Below are positions 27,729 to 36,499 of a DNA stretch of 64,000 nt, in pieces. The DNA lies in assembly GCF_000622385.1 (NCBI RefSeq), contig NZ_JASD01000008.1:186001-250000 (forward strand), in the 5' to 3' direction. Below the pieces are notes generated by a model that saw nothing but the letters and a program-made list of their open reading frames with translations, searched no databases and was not told the origin of the DNA. The first letter of the stretch is position 1. Each line of letters starts with the position of its first letter. A program made the position numbers and the translations under genes. Origin of the DNA: Sulfitobacter noctilucicola (lineage in GTDB: Bacteria > Pseudomonadota > Alphaproteobacteria > Rhodobacterales > Rhodobacteraceae).

Positions 27729-29762
27729 CTATTTTTCGGTGAACTTTAATTCGATGCGGCGGTTCTGCGCGCGCGCTGCATCGCTGCTGCCCGAAGCAAC
27801 CGGCTGAAATTGACCGAAGCCATTGGCCGCCAACCTGTCAGGCGGAATACCGAGGAAGTTGATCATGTATTTCACAACGGACAAGGCACGCCCTTGGCTC
27901 AATTCCCAGTTATCCGCAAACTCGCCCGTACCAGAAAGCGGCACATTGTCCGTGTGACCATCCACACGGATCACCCAGTCAATCTCGCTTGGAATGTCGT
28001 CTGCAACGGAACGCAGAATATCTGCAACTTTGGCGATCTCACTGCGCCCCTCGCGGGACAAAACAGCGCCGCCCGGCGGAAACAGCACTTCCGAGGAAAA
28101 GACAAACCGGTCGCCCTCGATCCGTACACCTTCCTGCGCACCCAAAACATCACGCAGTCGGCCGAAAAACTCTGAACGGTACTGTTCCAGATCTTTGGTC
28201 TGTTCCTGCAATGCTGCCGCTTCGGCCTCCAAGCGCGCGCGCTCTGCCGCTTCCAGCTCGGCACGGCGGCGTTCTTCGGCCGCAACACGCGCAAGTGCCG
28301 TATTAAGATCGGAGCCAAGGGACTGCAATTGGATGTCCTTAGAAGCGTCACGCGCTTTCGCATCGTCCAAAAGCGCCTGCAACTCACCCAACTGCCCCCG
28401 CAAAGCTGCGACCTGCTGGTTGAGCACTTCTGTCTGCCGCTGCGCCTGCGCAGAGATCTCTTCTTCTTCGCTCAACGCGGCACGTGCGGCGGCGAGCAAT
28501 GCGGCTTGGGTATCAGCCTGCGTCGTCTGGTCCTCGGCCGCTGCCTGCGCCGCCAAGCGTGCCGCGACCGCTGCGGCAAGTCTTTCGCGGAGGGTTTCGC
28601 GATCCGTCTCCAACGCCCTCGCTGCTTCCTCCTGCGCCGCTACTTGCGCGCGCAGTTGCTCCAAAGCTGAATTTGCAGTCTGCTCTGACTGCGCTGCCTG
28701 ATCGGTCTGTTCAGCAAGCTGCGCACGCAACGCAGCCAGTTCGGCCTGCGCTTCTGATTCCGTCTGTGAAACGGTCTCGTTCAACGTCGCAACTTCCCCT
28801 TCAAGACGGGCGATTTCGGCGTTGGCTGCTGCCAGATCAGTTTGTGCCTGTGCGCCGGTTTGCGCTGCGATTTGTGCATCCTGCAAACGGATTAGCGCTT
28901 CGGCAAGCTTGGTGTCCGAATCACCACTGGCTGCTCGTGCTGCTGCCAGTAATGTAAGAGTTTCTTCGGCCTCGGCGCGTTGCGCTTCGAGCGCCAGTGT
29001 CATCGCCGTCAGCTCTGCATCCGCATTGGCCAACCGCTCACGCAAGGCTTCGGCCGCTGCTGCTTCGGCAATCCGCGCGGTCTCCTCTGCGCTCAGCTCC
29101 TCGGCCGCTGCCTCAATTTGACCCTCCAGCTCCGCAACAAGCGCGTCGCTCTGTGCGTTCCGCGCCCTCAGATCTGCAACAAGCGCGTCGAGCGCCTCAC
29201 GGCGAGCAGCTGCAAGACGAGCGGCTTCGGCTTGTGCGTCGACTTCCGTACGGGCGGTTGCAAGCGCGAGATCAAGCGCCTCCTGCTCACTCAGCAACTG
29301 CGCCTCCCGCGCCTCAAGGGTATCGATTTCTGTAGCGGCTTGCTGGTTCTGGGCCAACAATCCTGCGACCTGAGCTTCGAAAGAAGTGATCTGGGCTTCA
29401 GCAGTAGCCAACTCGGCAGCGCCCGCATCCCGTTCAGCTGTCAGCGAAGCAATCAGCGCTTCCTGCTGTGTCGCACGCGCCTGCGCAGTATCAAGCGATG
29501 CAGACAGCGCGCCCAACCGCGCTTCGAGCTGGGCGTTAGAGGTTTCCTCCAGCCCCAAAGCCTGCGCCAGTGCGGCAACCTCTCCCGACAGCGCGTCCAG
29601 CTCGCTTTCCTGACCTGTGATGCGTTCAGTCAAAACAAACTGCACCACCATAAAAATGGTCAGCACAAACATCAGGACAAGCAAAAGCCCCGTCATCGCA
29701 TCTACAAATCCGGGCCAGATAGAGCCTTGAAACCGCGCACCCGTCCGACGGGATAGAGCCAT
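27729..29762 (-). CDS. MotB/ExbD-like inner-membrane protein with long coiled coil and OmpA peptidoglycan-binding domain
   Basis: 677 residues. One transmembrane helix near the N-terminus, GFVDAMTGLLLVLMFVLTIF, contains Asp21 at the position of the proton-carrying Asp of MotB and ExbD. It is followed by roughly 480 residues of Ala/Glu/Gln-rich coiled coil (about residues 50-535). The C-terminal OmpA/MotB domain (about 545-677) contains VRVDGHTDNVPL with the peptidoglycan-contacting Asp, and AQNRRIELKF with the Arg. This predicts a stator-like subunit bridging the inner membrane and cell wall. Its start touches the stop of the MotA/TolQ-like gene without a gap. It is not flagellar: no flagellar genes are near. 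Confidence 0.83.
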   Translation of the reverse strand: MALSRRTGARFQGSIWPGFVDAMTGLLLVLMFVLTIFMVVQFVLTERITGQESELDALSGEVAALAQALGLEETSNAQLEARLGALSASLDTAQARATQQEALIASLTAERDAGAAELATAEAQITSFEAQVAGLLAQNQQAATEIDTLEAREAQLLSEQEALDLALATARTEVDAQAEAARLAAARREALDALVADLRARNAQSDALVAELEGQIEAAAEELSAEETARIAEAAAAEALRERLANADAELTAMTLALEAQRAEAEETLTLLAAARAASGDSDTKLAEALIRLQDAQIAAQTGAQAQTDLAAANAEIARLEGEVATLNETVSQTESEAQAELAALRAQLAEQTDQAAQSEQTANSALEQLRAQVAAQEEAARALETDRETLRERLAAAVAARLAAQAAAEDQTTQADTQAALLAAARAALSEEEEISAQAQRQTEVLNQQVAALRGQLGELQALLDDAKARDASKDIQLQSLGSDLNTALARVAAEERRRAELEAAERARLEAEAAALQEQTKDLEQYRSEFFGRLRDVLGAQEGVRIEGDRFVFSSEVLFPPGGAVLSREGRSEIAKVADILRSVADDIPSEIDWVIRVDGHTDNVPLSGTGEFADNWELSQGRALSVVKYMINFLGIPPDRLAANGFGQFQPVASGSSDAARAQNRRIELKFTEK

Positions 29763-30977
29763 CTAGCGCTCTCCTCCGCCCGGTTTTTCAGGGGTTCGCA
29801 CACGGCGCGCGGGGGCACCCACGCGCCCGCCGGAAACCGCTTTGGCAAGCAGTGAAATATCATGACGCAGCTCGGCCATTGTTTCCTGACGGCCAGCCGA
29901 TATTTCTTCCAGAATGCGCAGCATCTGTACGTCGATAGAGCGCAGGCGCATCCGGCTTTCCGCATCAATACCTTCGCCGTCCTGCTCTTCCAGAACAGAA
30001 ATCATGCGTTCCTGTCCCGATGCAATCTGGGCAAGGGCCGCAGCAGAGGCATCATCGCGGTCCATTCGTTCGGTCATCCGGTCAACGGCATCCGCCAGTT
30101 TGCCCAACTTTTCGTCAAGGCCGGCGCGGCCCTCTTCGGATTTGGCAAACAGTCCGCCAAGGGCATCCAACTGCTGCGTCATCTGTTCGGACATGTGATC
30201 GACAACACCTGCCATCGCTGCCTGTTCGCCCGTTGCATCATCACCCGCACTGAACCCGACACGGGTGATCGAGCTGAGCCAATCCTCAAGTTCCTGATAG
30301 AATCGGTTCTGGCCGTGGCCCGCGAACAATTCCAGCAACCCGACAACAAGCGACCCCGCAAGACCCAGCAATGACGACCCGAAGGCCACCCCCATGCCGC
30401 CTAGCTGCGCCTCAAGGCCGGTCATCAATTTGGAAAAGACGTCCACGCCATCTTCACCCTCGGAAGGGGCAAGGCTTCGGATCGTGTCAACAACCGCCGG
30501 AACCGTGGTCGCAAGGCCATAGAATGTACCCAGAAGGCCGAGGAAGATCAGCATGTTGACGATGTAGCGGGTGATCTCCCGCGCCTCATCAATACGGGTC
30601 GACACGGAATCGAGGATAGATCGGGTAGAGCTTGCGTTAACCTGCATTCGCGCACCACGCGTACGCAACAAGGACGCCAGCGGTGCCAGAAGCTGTGGCG
30701 CGACCGTTTCAGGATCAGGCTTCTCAGAGGCGAAATTTTCGATCCAGCGTACCGACCCAACCAATTGATAAACCTGATAGAAACAAGCCAACACGCCGAT
30801 GAAGAACACCAGAATGATCACGCCGTTCAAATAAGGATTGGCCGCAAAAATCGGATATACCGACGGCAGCGCCAAAAACGCGCCAAATCCGGTCAGGGCC
30901 AATACGATCAGCATCAGCGAAATCTGACGGACCGGTTGGGAAAATTGTGGTCGCTCTGTGCGCTCTGTTTGCGCCAT
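29763..30977 (-). CDS. MotA/TolQ/ExbB-family proton channel subunit
   Basis: 404 residues. Four hydrophobic helices: about 18-36, 50-72, 138-165 (NMLIFLGLLGTFYGLATTVP) and 192-220 (GGMGVAFGSSLLGLAGSLVV), the last two forming the MotA_ExbB core. A cytoplasmic loop of about 65 residues joins helices 2 and 3, and a C-terminal helical tail of about 180 residues (MSEQMTQQLDALGGLFAKSE onward) is predicted cytoplasmic coiled coil. With the downstream MotB-like partner it should form a proton-driven 5:2-type motor by homology. First gene of the two-gene operon; spacing between the two is zero. Confidence 0.83.
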   Translation of the reverse strand: MAQTERTERPQFSQPVRQISLMLIVLALTGFGAFLALPSVYPIFAANPYLNGVIILVFFIGVLACFYQVYQLVGSVRWIENFASEKPDPETVAPQLLAPLASLLRTRGARMQVNASSTRSILDSVSTRIDEAREITRYIVNMLIFLGLLGTFYGLATTVPAVVDTIRSLAPSEGEDGVDVFSKLMTGLEAQLGGMGVAFGSSLLGLAGSLVVGLLELFAGHGQNRFYQELEDWLSSITRVGFSAGDDATGEQAAMAGVVDHMSEQMTQQLDALGGLFAKSEEGRAGLDEKLGKLADAVDRMTERMDRDDASAAALAQIASGQERMISVLEEQDGEGIDAESRMRLRSIDVQMLRILEEISAGRQETMAELRHDISLLAKAVSGGRVGAPARRVRTPEKPGGGER

Positions 30978-31052
30978 TAGGTCGCTGCTCCTGACCCCGA
31001 TTTACCGCTTTGTCCTTTGTTTACACTAAATTGGACATGGTTTGCCAAGCTT

Positions 31053-31583
31053 TTATCCTGTAAGCGTTTTTACCCGATCACTCAGCCATGAAAGGTCCGG
31101 ATCATGCAAACCGACCTGCGTCAGGTGATCAGCAGTATTGTACAGGTATTCGGTGTTCGGCCCACGCCCGCCAACTGCCTTGGCGATGATCTGTGCTTGC
31201 TCTTCCAAAGGCAGTCCGCCGCAGTATTGCTCATGTGTTTCATCAATCACATAAACCACGGCTTGGACGTCGCTGCCGGTTTCCAGGGTGATCTCAAGGT
31301 TCTTTTCCAGATAGGCGGATGACACCAGTTCACGCTCGCGCAGATAGGCAAGCGTTCCATCCTCCTGCCCCGGCATCACGCGTAGCGCGATCCCTTTGCA
31401 AACTGCAGCGGGCTGTGAATCCAGCGCCAGCACAAGGCCCGGATCAGCCACCGTACCGCGGTGATGGATTGAGCGCATGCAGAAGGACCGCGCATACCCT
31501 GGCAGCGTAGCAACCATACTCTCGGCAACCTCGAAACCGGGGTTCCACAAGAGCGATCCATATCCGAAAACCCACATTGCCAT
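31053..31583 (-). CDS. ChaC-like gamma-glutamylcyclotransferase
   Basis: 176 residues. The GGCT signature WVFGYGSLLWNPGFE is at the N-terminus, followed by GYARSFCMRSIHHRGT, the substrate pocket of ChaC proteins, and YLRERELVSSAY with the candidate catalytic Glu. Degrades glutathione to 5-oxoproline and Cys-Gly by homology. The C-terminal GPNTEYLYNTADHLTQVGLHD is typical of bacterial ChaC. AGGAAAGGA precedes ATG 31583; the ATG at 31577 is a possible alternative. Confidence 0.88.
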   Translation of the reverse strand: MAMWVFGYGSLLWNPGFEVAESMVATLPGYARSFCMRSIHHRGTVADPGLVLALDSQPAAVCKGIALRVMPGQEDGTLAYLRERELVSSAYLEKNLEITLETGSDVQAVVYVIDETHEQYCGGLPLEEQAQIIAKAVGGRGPNTEYLYNTADHLTQVGLHDPDLSWLSDRVKTLTG

Positions 31584-31648
31584 GCTGCTGGTCCTTTCCT
31601 ACTTGCTTGCGTAAACCGTATTTGCAGGCCGAGTTAAAGGGGCAAGGG

Positions 31649-32611
31649 ATGCGCAGATTGATCTGGGTAACGGGCGTGTTTGCTCTGATATGGACGGGTG
31701 CATGGTTCGCCGCTGCATTTTTGATCCGCGAGAGCCTCGAAAACACAGAAAGTGTCGCTGTCGAAGCAGTTGAGGTTTCAGGCTTTCCGCTCGCCTTGAA
31801 TATCAGAATGGACAGCCCTCGATTTGCCGCTCCATCCGGTCAAATCAACCTCGATACGCAAGAACTTACAATCACTTCGCCCGCATGGTGGCCGCTCAAC
31901 GCGACCCTGCGACTGCCTTCGGACATGCTTCGCGTTACGCATACCGGACAACGCTTTGAATTGCTGACGATGAACGCGTCAGTCGGGTCCAAAATTCGTC
32001 CGACTGCCGCACTGGAGCTTAGTTCGGTCGCCCTCCAGAGCGGTGAATGGACACTCAATGGCTTCGAACAACGTCTTGTCGGGGGCGCAGCGATCGGGTT
32101 CGCGCTGCAGCAAGTTGACCAGCGTCCGACACAATATGACTGGGTCGGGAACTTGGACGCCCTGAGCCTCGGCCCTACACTGCGCGCGTTAATCAACGTC
32201 CCGGCTGATTGGCCTTCCGCGCTATCGGCAATGGCTGCGCAGGGCACCATCCGTTTTGAGGAACCGCTGAGCAGGCACCACCTTGATGGCCCGCCGCCAA
32301 AGCCTCGCGCCCTTGTGATCGAGAAGGCTCAGGCGGTCTGGGGCAGCAGCGAAGTAGAGCTTGAAGGCAAGATCGAAATTGATGCCCGCGGGGTGCCAGA
32401 AGGTGATCTTTCGCTGTTCGTCAAAAACTGGCGGGCGCTTTATCTCATGATCCCAGTCCCGCTTCCTGTTCAGGCAGAGATCATGCTGAATGCCTTGGCC
32501 AACATCGGCGGTAACCCTGAAACGATGGATCTGACACTCAGTTTTCGCGATGGAGTTGCTTTTCTTGGACCAATTGCACTGGGTCCAGTACCGCCTTTGG
32601 TGATGCGCTGA
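31649..32611 (+). CDS. DUF2125 family protein, membrane-anchored
   Basis: 320 residues from ATG 31649 (AAAGGGGCAAGGG directly upstream). An N-terminal hydrophobic segment (MRRLIWVTGVFALIWTGAWF) is an uncleaved anchor or signal peptide. The remainder is a beta-rich periplasmic domain (ESVAVEAVEVSGFPLALNIR near 50, LFVKNWRALYLMIPVPLP near 260) typical of DUF2125, an alphaproteobacterial family without assigned function. It faces the ChaC gene divergently and is convergent with the extensin gene, whose stop is adjacent. Confidence 0.8.
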   Translation: MRRLIWVTGVFALIWTGAWFAAAFLIRESLENTESVAVEAVEVSGFPLALNIRMDSPRFAAPSGQINLDTQELTITSPAWWPLNATLRLPSDMLRVTHTGQRFELLTMNASVGSKIRPTAALELSSVALQSGEWTLNGFEQRLVGGAAIGFALQQVDQRPTQYDWVGNLDALSLGPTLRALINVPADWPSALSAMAAQGTIRFEEPLSRHHLDGPPPKPRALVIEKAQAVWGSSEVELEGKIEIDARGVPEGDLSLFVKNWRALYLMIPVPLPVQAEIMLNALANIGGNPETMDLTLSFRDGVAFLGPIALGPVPPLVMR

Positions 32612-33409
32612 CTATTTGCAATAGCTGCCTGAGCGGTAGCGTGCCGTATCGAAATGAAAATGATCGCGGTGAAACCGGTTCGCGTTCGGGCCCAGCACCG
32701 TCCCGAAAGGACCGCAGGCCCCCTTATGCATCCGCCGCATCGCGGATGAAAACCGCGCAGCATTCCATCCTTTAAGAACACTGACCTCTGTGCCGTCCCG
32801 CAGCTTGAAGGCCGAAATATCAATCGCTCGGCCTTTGCCGTGCTCAGACAGCTTCGCGCCTTTCTGGTTGTTGCGCGTACGGCAGGCATAGTGAGCGGCA
32901 ACGCGCAGAGTTTGCAGCCCGCCCCCCTGTTTCGCCAACGCCGGCTTGGCTGACCCGTCGAGCCAGTTTTTGATCGCTGATGCCGTCTGGCAATCCATGA
33001 CAGACTTCTGACTTAGCCCGACGCCTGACACAGACCGCACGCGCACCGCGTTCTCAATCACGCAACCACGTATTTTGCCGGTTACACGCCCGACAACTTC
33101 GCCCTGAATGGCGACATCACCACAAACGGCCCCCTGCTCGCGCAGCTTTTTCAGCGCGCGACCCTCACGGGCGACCTTCTTTGTGCGAAAGAACGGTCGG
33201 AGCGAAGAGAATAATCCGCCTCCGGTCTTGGCATTCTCTTGCTGCGTGCTTTGGGCAGGCTGAGCAATTGCACCCGACTGCTCTAGCGTGACAGGCTGCT
33301 GGGCAGAGTTTCCACCGCGCGACGTCGGCCGCAAAGAGGCCGCAGGGTCTGCCGCAATAGCTGCATCCGCGCTGATGATCAGCACAGACAGCACTGCCGC
33401 CCTAATCAC
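32612..33409 (-). CDS. Extensin-like C-terminal domain protein (putative peptidoglycan peptidase)
   Basis: 265 residues. Signal peptide [20 protein letters not shown] low-complexity linker reaches to about residue 85, then the extensin-like domain: CGDVAIQGEVVGRV, GCVIENAVRVRSVSGVGLS, DCQTASAIKNWL, HYACRTRNN, SEHGKGRAIDISAF and HRDHFHFDTAR. The last two contain His/Asp/His in the arrangement of zinc D,D-peptidases of the same superfamily, so a cell-wall peptidase is plausible but unproven. Six conserved cysteines. Its start overlaps tyrC by 4 nt, making it the third gene of hisC-tyrC-extensin. Confidence 0.8.
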   Translation of the reverse strand: MIRAAVLSVLIISADAAIAADPAASLRPTSRGGNSAQQPVTLEQSGAIAQPAQSTQQENAKTGGGLFSSLRPFFRTKKVAREGRALKKLREQGAVCGDVAIQGEVVGRVTGKIRGCVIENAVRVRSVSGVGLSQKSVMDCQTASAIKNWLDGSAKPALAKQGGGLQTLRVAAHYACRTRNNQKGAKLSEHGKGRAIDISAFKLRDGTEVSVLKGWNAARFSSAMRRMHKGACGPFGTVLGPNANRFHRDHFHFDTARYRSGSYCK

Positions 33410-34329
33410 GGTTGTTTGCCTGCTTGACGTCCGAAGTTCGGCGCATCGGTATCCTGCCCCGCCTCAATAATACTGCGGCGAATGGCCCGGGTCCGTGTGA
33501 AATAGGCATGCAGGTGCTCTCCGTCGCCCTGCCGGATGGCACGTTGAAGCGCAAAAAGCTCTTCTGTGAAACGGCCCAGAATTTCCAGCGTTGCGTCCTT
33601 GTTAGACAGGAAAACGTCGCGCCACATGGTTGGGTCGGAGGCTGCAATCCGGGTGAAATCACGGAAGCCTGCGGCTGAATATTTAATGACTTCGGTGTCT
33701 GTCACCCGCCGCAGGTCATCGGCGACACCAACCATCGTGTAAGCAATCAGGTGGGGCGCATGGCTGGTCACCGCAAGCACAAGGTCATGGTGCTCGGCGT
33801 CCATTTCCTCGACAAAAGAACCCAGTCCTTCCCAGAAACTACGCAGTTTGCCGACGGCTTCAGGGTCGCTGCCTTCCGCTGGAACGATAAGGCACCAACG
33901 ACTGTCAAAAAGTTCTGCAAAACCAGATGTCGGACCTGAATGTTCGGTTCCGGCAAGAGGGTGCGCTGGGACAAAGTGAACATTATCAGGCAGATGCGGC
34001 GCGACTTGTGCAATGACGTCAGCCTTTACCGAGCCGACATCAGTGACGGTCGCCCCCGCTTTCAGGTAAGGAGCCAGCTCGGCCGCGACCGCGCCCATGA
34101 CGCCCACCGGCACACAAAGAACAACGAGGTCCGCGCCTTCGACTGTATCCGCGACGTTGTCGTAGATCCGATCGCACAAGCCGACTTCCTGCGCCGCTGC
34201 CCGTGTTTCGGCGGAACGTGAGGTACCAACGACTTCGCCCGCCAGACCGCCGCGTTTGATCGCCCAGAACATGGAAGACGCAATAAGGCCAAGCCCGATG
34301 AGGGCGACCTTGTCATATATCTGAGCCAT
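33406..34329 (-). CDS. tyrC: Prephenate/arogenate dehydrogenase
   Basis: Oxidative decarboxylation of prephenate or arogenate with NAD(P)+, giving the tyrosine precursor. 307 residues from ATG 34329. Rossmann motif [13 protein letters not shown] near residue 11, [24 protein letters not shown], the substrate segment [15 protein letters not shown] near 125 with the catalytic His, and the helical C-terminal domain ([19 protein letters not shown]). The long frame upstream to 34617 is antisense-like read-through of hisC and is ignored. Its start overlaps the end of hisC by 17 nt; its end overlaps the extensin gene. Confidence 0.9.
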   Translation of the reverse strand: MAQIYDKVALIGLGLIASSMFWAIKRGGLAGEVVGTSRSAETRAAAQEVGLCDRIYDNVADTVEGADLVVLCVPVGVMGAVAAELAPYLKAGATVTDVGSVKADVIAQVAPHLPDNVHFVPAHPLAGTEHSGPTSGFAELFDSRWCLIVPAEGSDPEAVGKLRSFWEGLGSFVEEMDAEHHDLVLAVTSHAPHLIAYTMVGVADDLRRVTDTEVIKYSAAGFRDFTRIAASDPTMWRDVFLSNKDATLEILGRFTEELFALQRAIRQGDGEHLHAYFTRTRAIRRSIIEAGQDTDAPNFGRQAGKQP

Positions 34330-35413
34330 CTGCGCCCCCGTCTTTGAATTGGCGCACAGCATGCACGACCCGACGGCACGAGGATTCGTCACCAACCGTG
34401 ATCCGCAGGCAATTTGGCAAATTGTAACTTGAAACAGGGCGTACAAGCAGACCCTGTGATTTGAGATGCTCGTTGCAGGCTTCGGCCTCGTCAGCCGATG
34501 CAAAACGGGCAAGCACGAAGTTTGTGCAAGACACGTCCGATGGCACACCGATTTCAGCCAAGGCATCCGCCATCCACCCCCGCCAGCGCGCATTTTCCGT
34601 CCGGCAGTGATCGACATAGGCGGTATCGCGGATCGCCGCCTCGGCGGCGTTCAGCGCCGCCTGGCTGACGTTGAAGGGACCACGCACACGGTTGAGAACG
34701 TCCAGCACATGCTGCGGGCCATAGCCCCACCCCACACGCAAACCGCCCAAGCCGTAAATCTTGGAAAACGTCCGTGTCATGATGACGTTGTCGCGCGCAT
34801 CTACGAGCGCCGCACCACCATCGTAGCCTTCGACATACTCCGCATACGCGCCATCCAGAACAAGCAACGCCTGCTCTGGCAAACCAGCGGCCAGCCGAGC
34901 AACCTCTGCCGCGCCGATCATCGTGCCGGTGGGATTGTTCGGATTTGCCATGAAGACAAGGCGCGTTTTTTCCGTGCACGCCGCCAACAATGCATCGACA
35001 TCTGTCACCCGCTCGCGCTCTGCCACCTCTACAGGCGTGGCACCCGCCGCAAGCGCATTGATACGGTACATCCCGAAGCCGTGCTCGGTATGAACGACTT
35101 CGGTGTCCGGCCCTGCATAGGCCTGACACAAAAACGCAATGATCTCGTCTGATCCGGCACCGCAGATAATCCGTTCCGGATCGAGGCCCAGCACAGCGCC
35201 GATGGCGGCGCGCAGTGGTGCGTGGTCGGAAGACGGGTAGCGATGCAGGTCATAGGCCGCACGACGGAACGCCTCGATCGCTTTGTCGCATGGCCCCAGC
35301 GGGTTCTCATTCGACGAAAGCTTGACGACGTTTTCAACGCCGTTCACGTGGGCCGCACCACCTTGGTACAGAGTGATGTCCATAATGCCGGGTTGTGGCG
35401 TGATCTTGTTCAT
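34313..35413 (-). CDS. hisC: Histidinol-phosphate aminotransferase
   Basis: PLP aminotransferase of histidine synthesis; many alphaproteobacterial homologues also act on aromatic substrates, which would suit its coupling to tyrC. 366 residues. [17 protein letters not shown] near residue 28, [15 protein letters not shown] near 85, [12 protein letters not shown] near 155, and [20 protein letters not shown] with the PLP lysine near 220. C-terminal [10 protein letters not shown] carries the substrate-carboxylate Arg. First gene of the hisC-tyrC-extensin set. Confidence 0.9.
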   Translation of the reverse strand: MNKITPQPGIMDITLYQGGAAHVNGVENVVKLSSNENPLGPCDKAIEAFRRAAYDLHRYPSSDHAPLRAAIGAVLGLDPERIICGAGSDEIIAFLCQAYAGPDTEVVHTEHGFGMYRINALAAGATPVEVAERERVTDVDALLAACTEKTRLVFMANPNNPTGTMIGAAEVARLAAGLPEQALLVLDGAYAEYVEGYDGGAALVDARDNVIMTRTFSKIYGLGGLRVGWGYGPQHVLDVLNRVRGPFNVSQAALNAAEAAIRDTAYVDHCRTENARWRGWMADALAEIGVPSDVSCTNFVLARFASADEAEACNEHLKSQGLLVRPVSSYNLPNCLRITVGDESSCRRVVHAVRQFKDGGADGSDI

Positions 35414-35480
35414 ATCAACGTCCCTTAAGCGGTTTCAACGTCTTCTAGCGGGGCTCATGCTGTGCTGCCAGCAACAAATG

Positions 35481-35514
35481 AAAAAGGCTGCGGCGGTTTC
35501 CCGTCGCAGCCTTT
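35481..35514 (-). terminator. Intrinsic terminator of rpsD
   Basis: On the minus strand AAAGGCTGCG (from 35514 down) pairs with CGCAGCCTTT (ending 35483), with further partial pairing inside, followed by T residues. It lies 31 nt after the rpsD stop and just upstream of hisC. Confidence 0.85.
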
Positions 35515-35544
35515 GATAATCTGGCTTGGAATGTGTGGCGAAGA

Positions 35545-36165
35545 TTAGTTCTTCGCGTAGAATTCCACGACGAGGTTTGGTTCCATCATGACCGGATACG
35601 GCACGTCGCCAAGGCTTGGCGTGCGCACGAATGTCGCGGTCATTTTGGAGTGATCTGCATCGATGTAATCAGGAACGTCACGCTCTGCCAGCTGTGTTGC
35701 CTCAAGAAGCGCCACCATCTGCTTGGAACGGTCACGTACTTCGATCACGTCACCTTCTTTTACACGGTAGGAAGGGATGTTCACCTTCTTGCCGTTAACA
35801 CGGACGTGGCCGTGGTTCACGAACTGACGTGCAGCAAATACTGTGGCCACGAACTTGGCACGATACACAACCGCGTCCAGACGACGCTCCAGCAGACCGA
35901 TCAGGTTTTCACCTGTATCGCCTTTAACACGCTCGGCTTCGCCGTAGATGCGGCGGAACTGCTTTTCGGTCAGGTCGCCATAGTAGCCCTTGAGCTTCTG
36001 CTTGGCGCGCAGCTGGATACCAAAGTCGGAAATTTTGCCCTTGCGGCGCTGACCGTGCTGCCCGGGGCCATATTCGCGGCGGTTTACGGGGGACTTTGGA
36101 CGGCCCCAGATGTTTTCGCCCATGCGGCGGTCAAGTTTGTGCTTGGCAGCGGTGCGTTTGGTCAC
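35545..36165 (-). CDS. rpsD: 30S ribosomal protein S4
   Basis: 206 residues. Primary 16S rRNA-binding protein that nucleates 30S assembly. N-terminus [20 protein letters not shown], the [19 protein letters not shown] segment near 35, and the S4 RNA-binding domain [35 protein letters not shown], near 95-130. Stand-alone gene with its own promoter and terminator, as in other alphaproteobacteria where S4 is outside the main ribosomal cluster. Confidence 0.96.
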   Translation of the reverse strand: MTKRTAAKHKLDRRMGENIWGRPKSPVNRREYGPGQHGQRRKGKISDFGIQLRAKQKLKGYYGDLTEKQFRRIYGEAERVKGDTGENLIGLLERRLDAVVYRAKFVATVFAARQFVNHGHVRVNGKKVNIPSYRVKEGDVIEVRDRSKQMVALLEATQLAERDVPDYIDADHSKMTATFVRTPSLGDVPYPVMMEPNLVVEFYAKN

Positions 36166-36260
36166 GGCTGTTCTCCTTTAGATATGTAAAGGGCGTTGTC
36201 CTTTGGGCGAACCCCGACAGGCATCCCCTTGCGGGGGCCACCAACACCAATGAATGCGCG

Positions 36261-36288
36261 CTTATACGGGCGATTGGGCGGGAGTCAA
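36261..36288 (-). promoter_or_regulatory. Sigma-70-type promoter of rpsD
   Basis: On the minus strand TTGACT (36288-36283) and TATAAG (36266-36261) are separated by 16 bases. Transcription would begin near 36254, leaving a leader of about 90 nt before rpsD that contains a small CCCC-TTGC-GGGG hairpin (36228-36239). Confidence 0.65.
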
Positions 36289-36331
36289 TGAACTAATCTT
36301 CTGTTCGTAACAACACCCGTCCCTATTCACG

Positions 36332-36362
36332 AAAAATGCCCCGCACACAAAGGGCGCGGGGC
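36332..36362 (-). terminator. Minus-strand intrinsic terminator upstream of rpsD
   Basis: GCCCCGC (36362-36356 on the minus strand) pairs with GCGGGGC (36344-36338), 11-nt loop, followed by A and five T residues. It ends a transcript arriving from the right. Confidence 0.7.
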
Positions 36363-36499
36363 GAGGCAGACCAGTTGGGCGTGCGGAAAAACACGCATCT
36401 GATCGACAGGGAGGCCGTAAGAAAAGTGGACGCGGATCAGAGGGGGGGGGGACCGGGTAAATAGAGGTCAGACCCGCGCACACATCGTAAAATAGTAAG
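36332..36499 (-). ncRNA. Candidate small RNA (or 3' untranslated segment) between two terminators
   Basis: The segment lies between one strong terminator (36500-36557) and a second one (36332-36362) on the same strand, so a short independent transcript of about 150 nt is a simple explanation. It has a 7-bp stem TCTGATC/GATCAGA (36398-36404 with 36435-36441) and, on the minus strand, a run of ten C residues at 36442-36451. No open frame is credible and no known RNA family is recognised. No clear promoter is visible; read-through from the Crp/Fnr gene is the alternative. Confidence 0.3.

Noticed and set aside
28980..29756. 258-codon plus-strand frame opposite the coiled-coil protein
   Set aside because: Arg/Cys-rich translation of the complement of Ala/Glu/Gln coiled coil; not a plausible protein.
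27729..30977. Zorya anti-phage system (ZorA/ZorB)
   Set aside because: The membrane proteins are related in fold, but there is no ZorC, ZorD or ZorE nearby and the OmpA-like protein is far longer than ZorB. It looks like a core envelope pair.
34330..34617. N-terminal extension of tyrC back to base 34617
   Set aside because: The added 96 residues are basic and have no family match; they lie inside the hisC coding region. The family start is at 34329.
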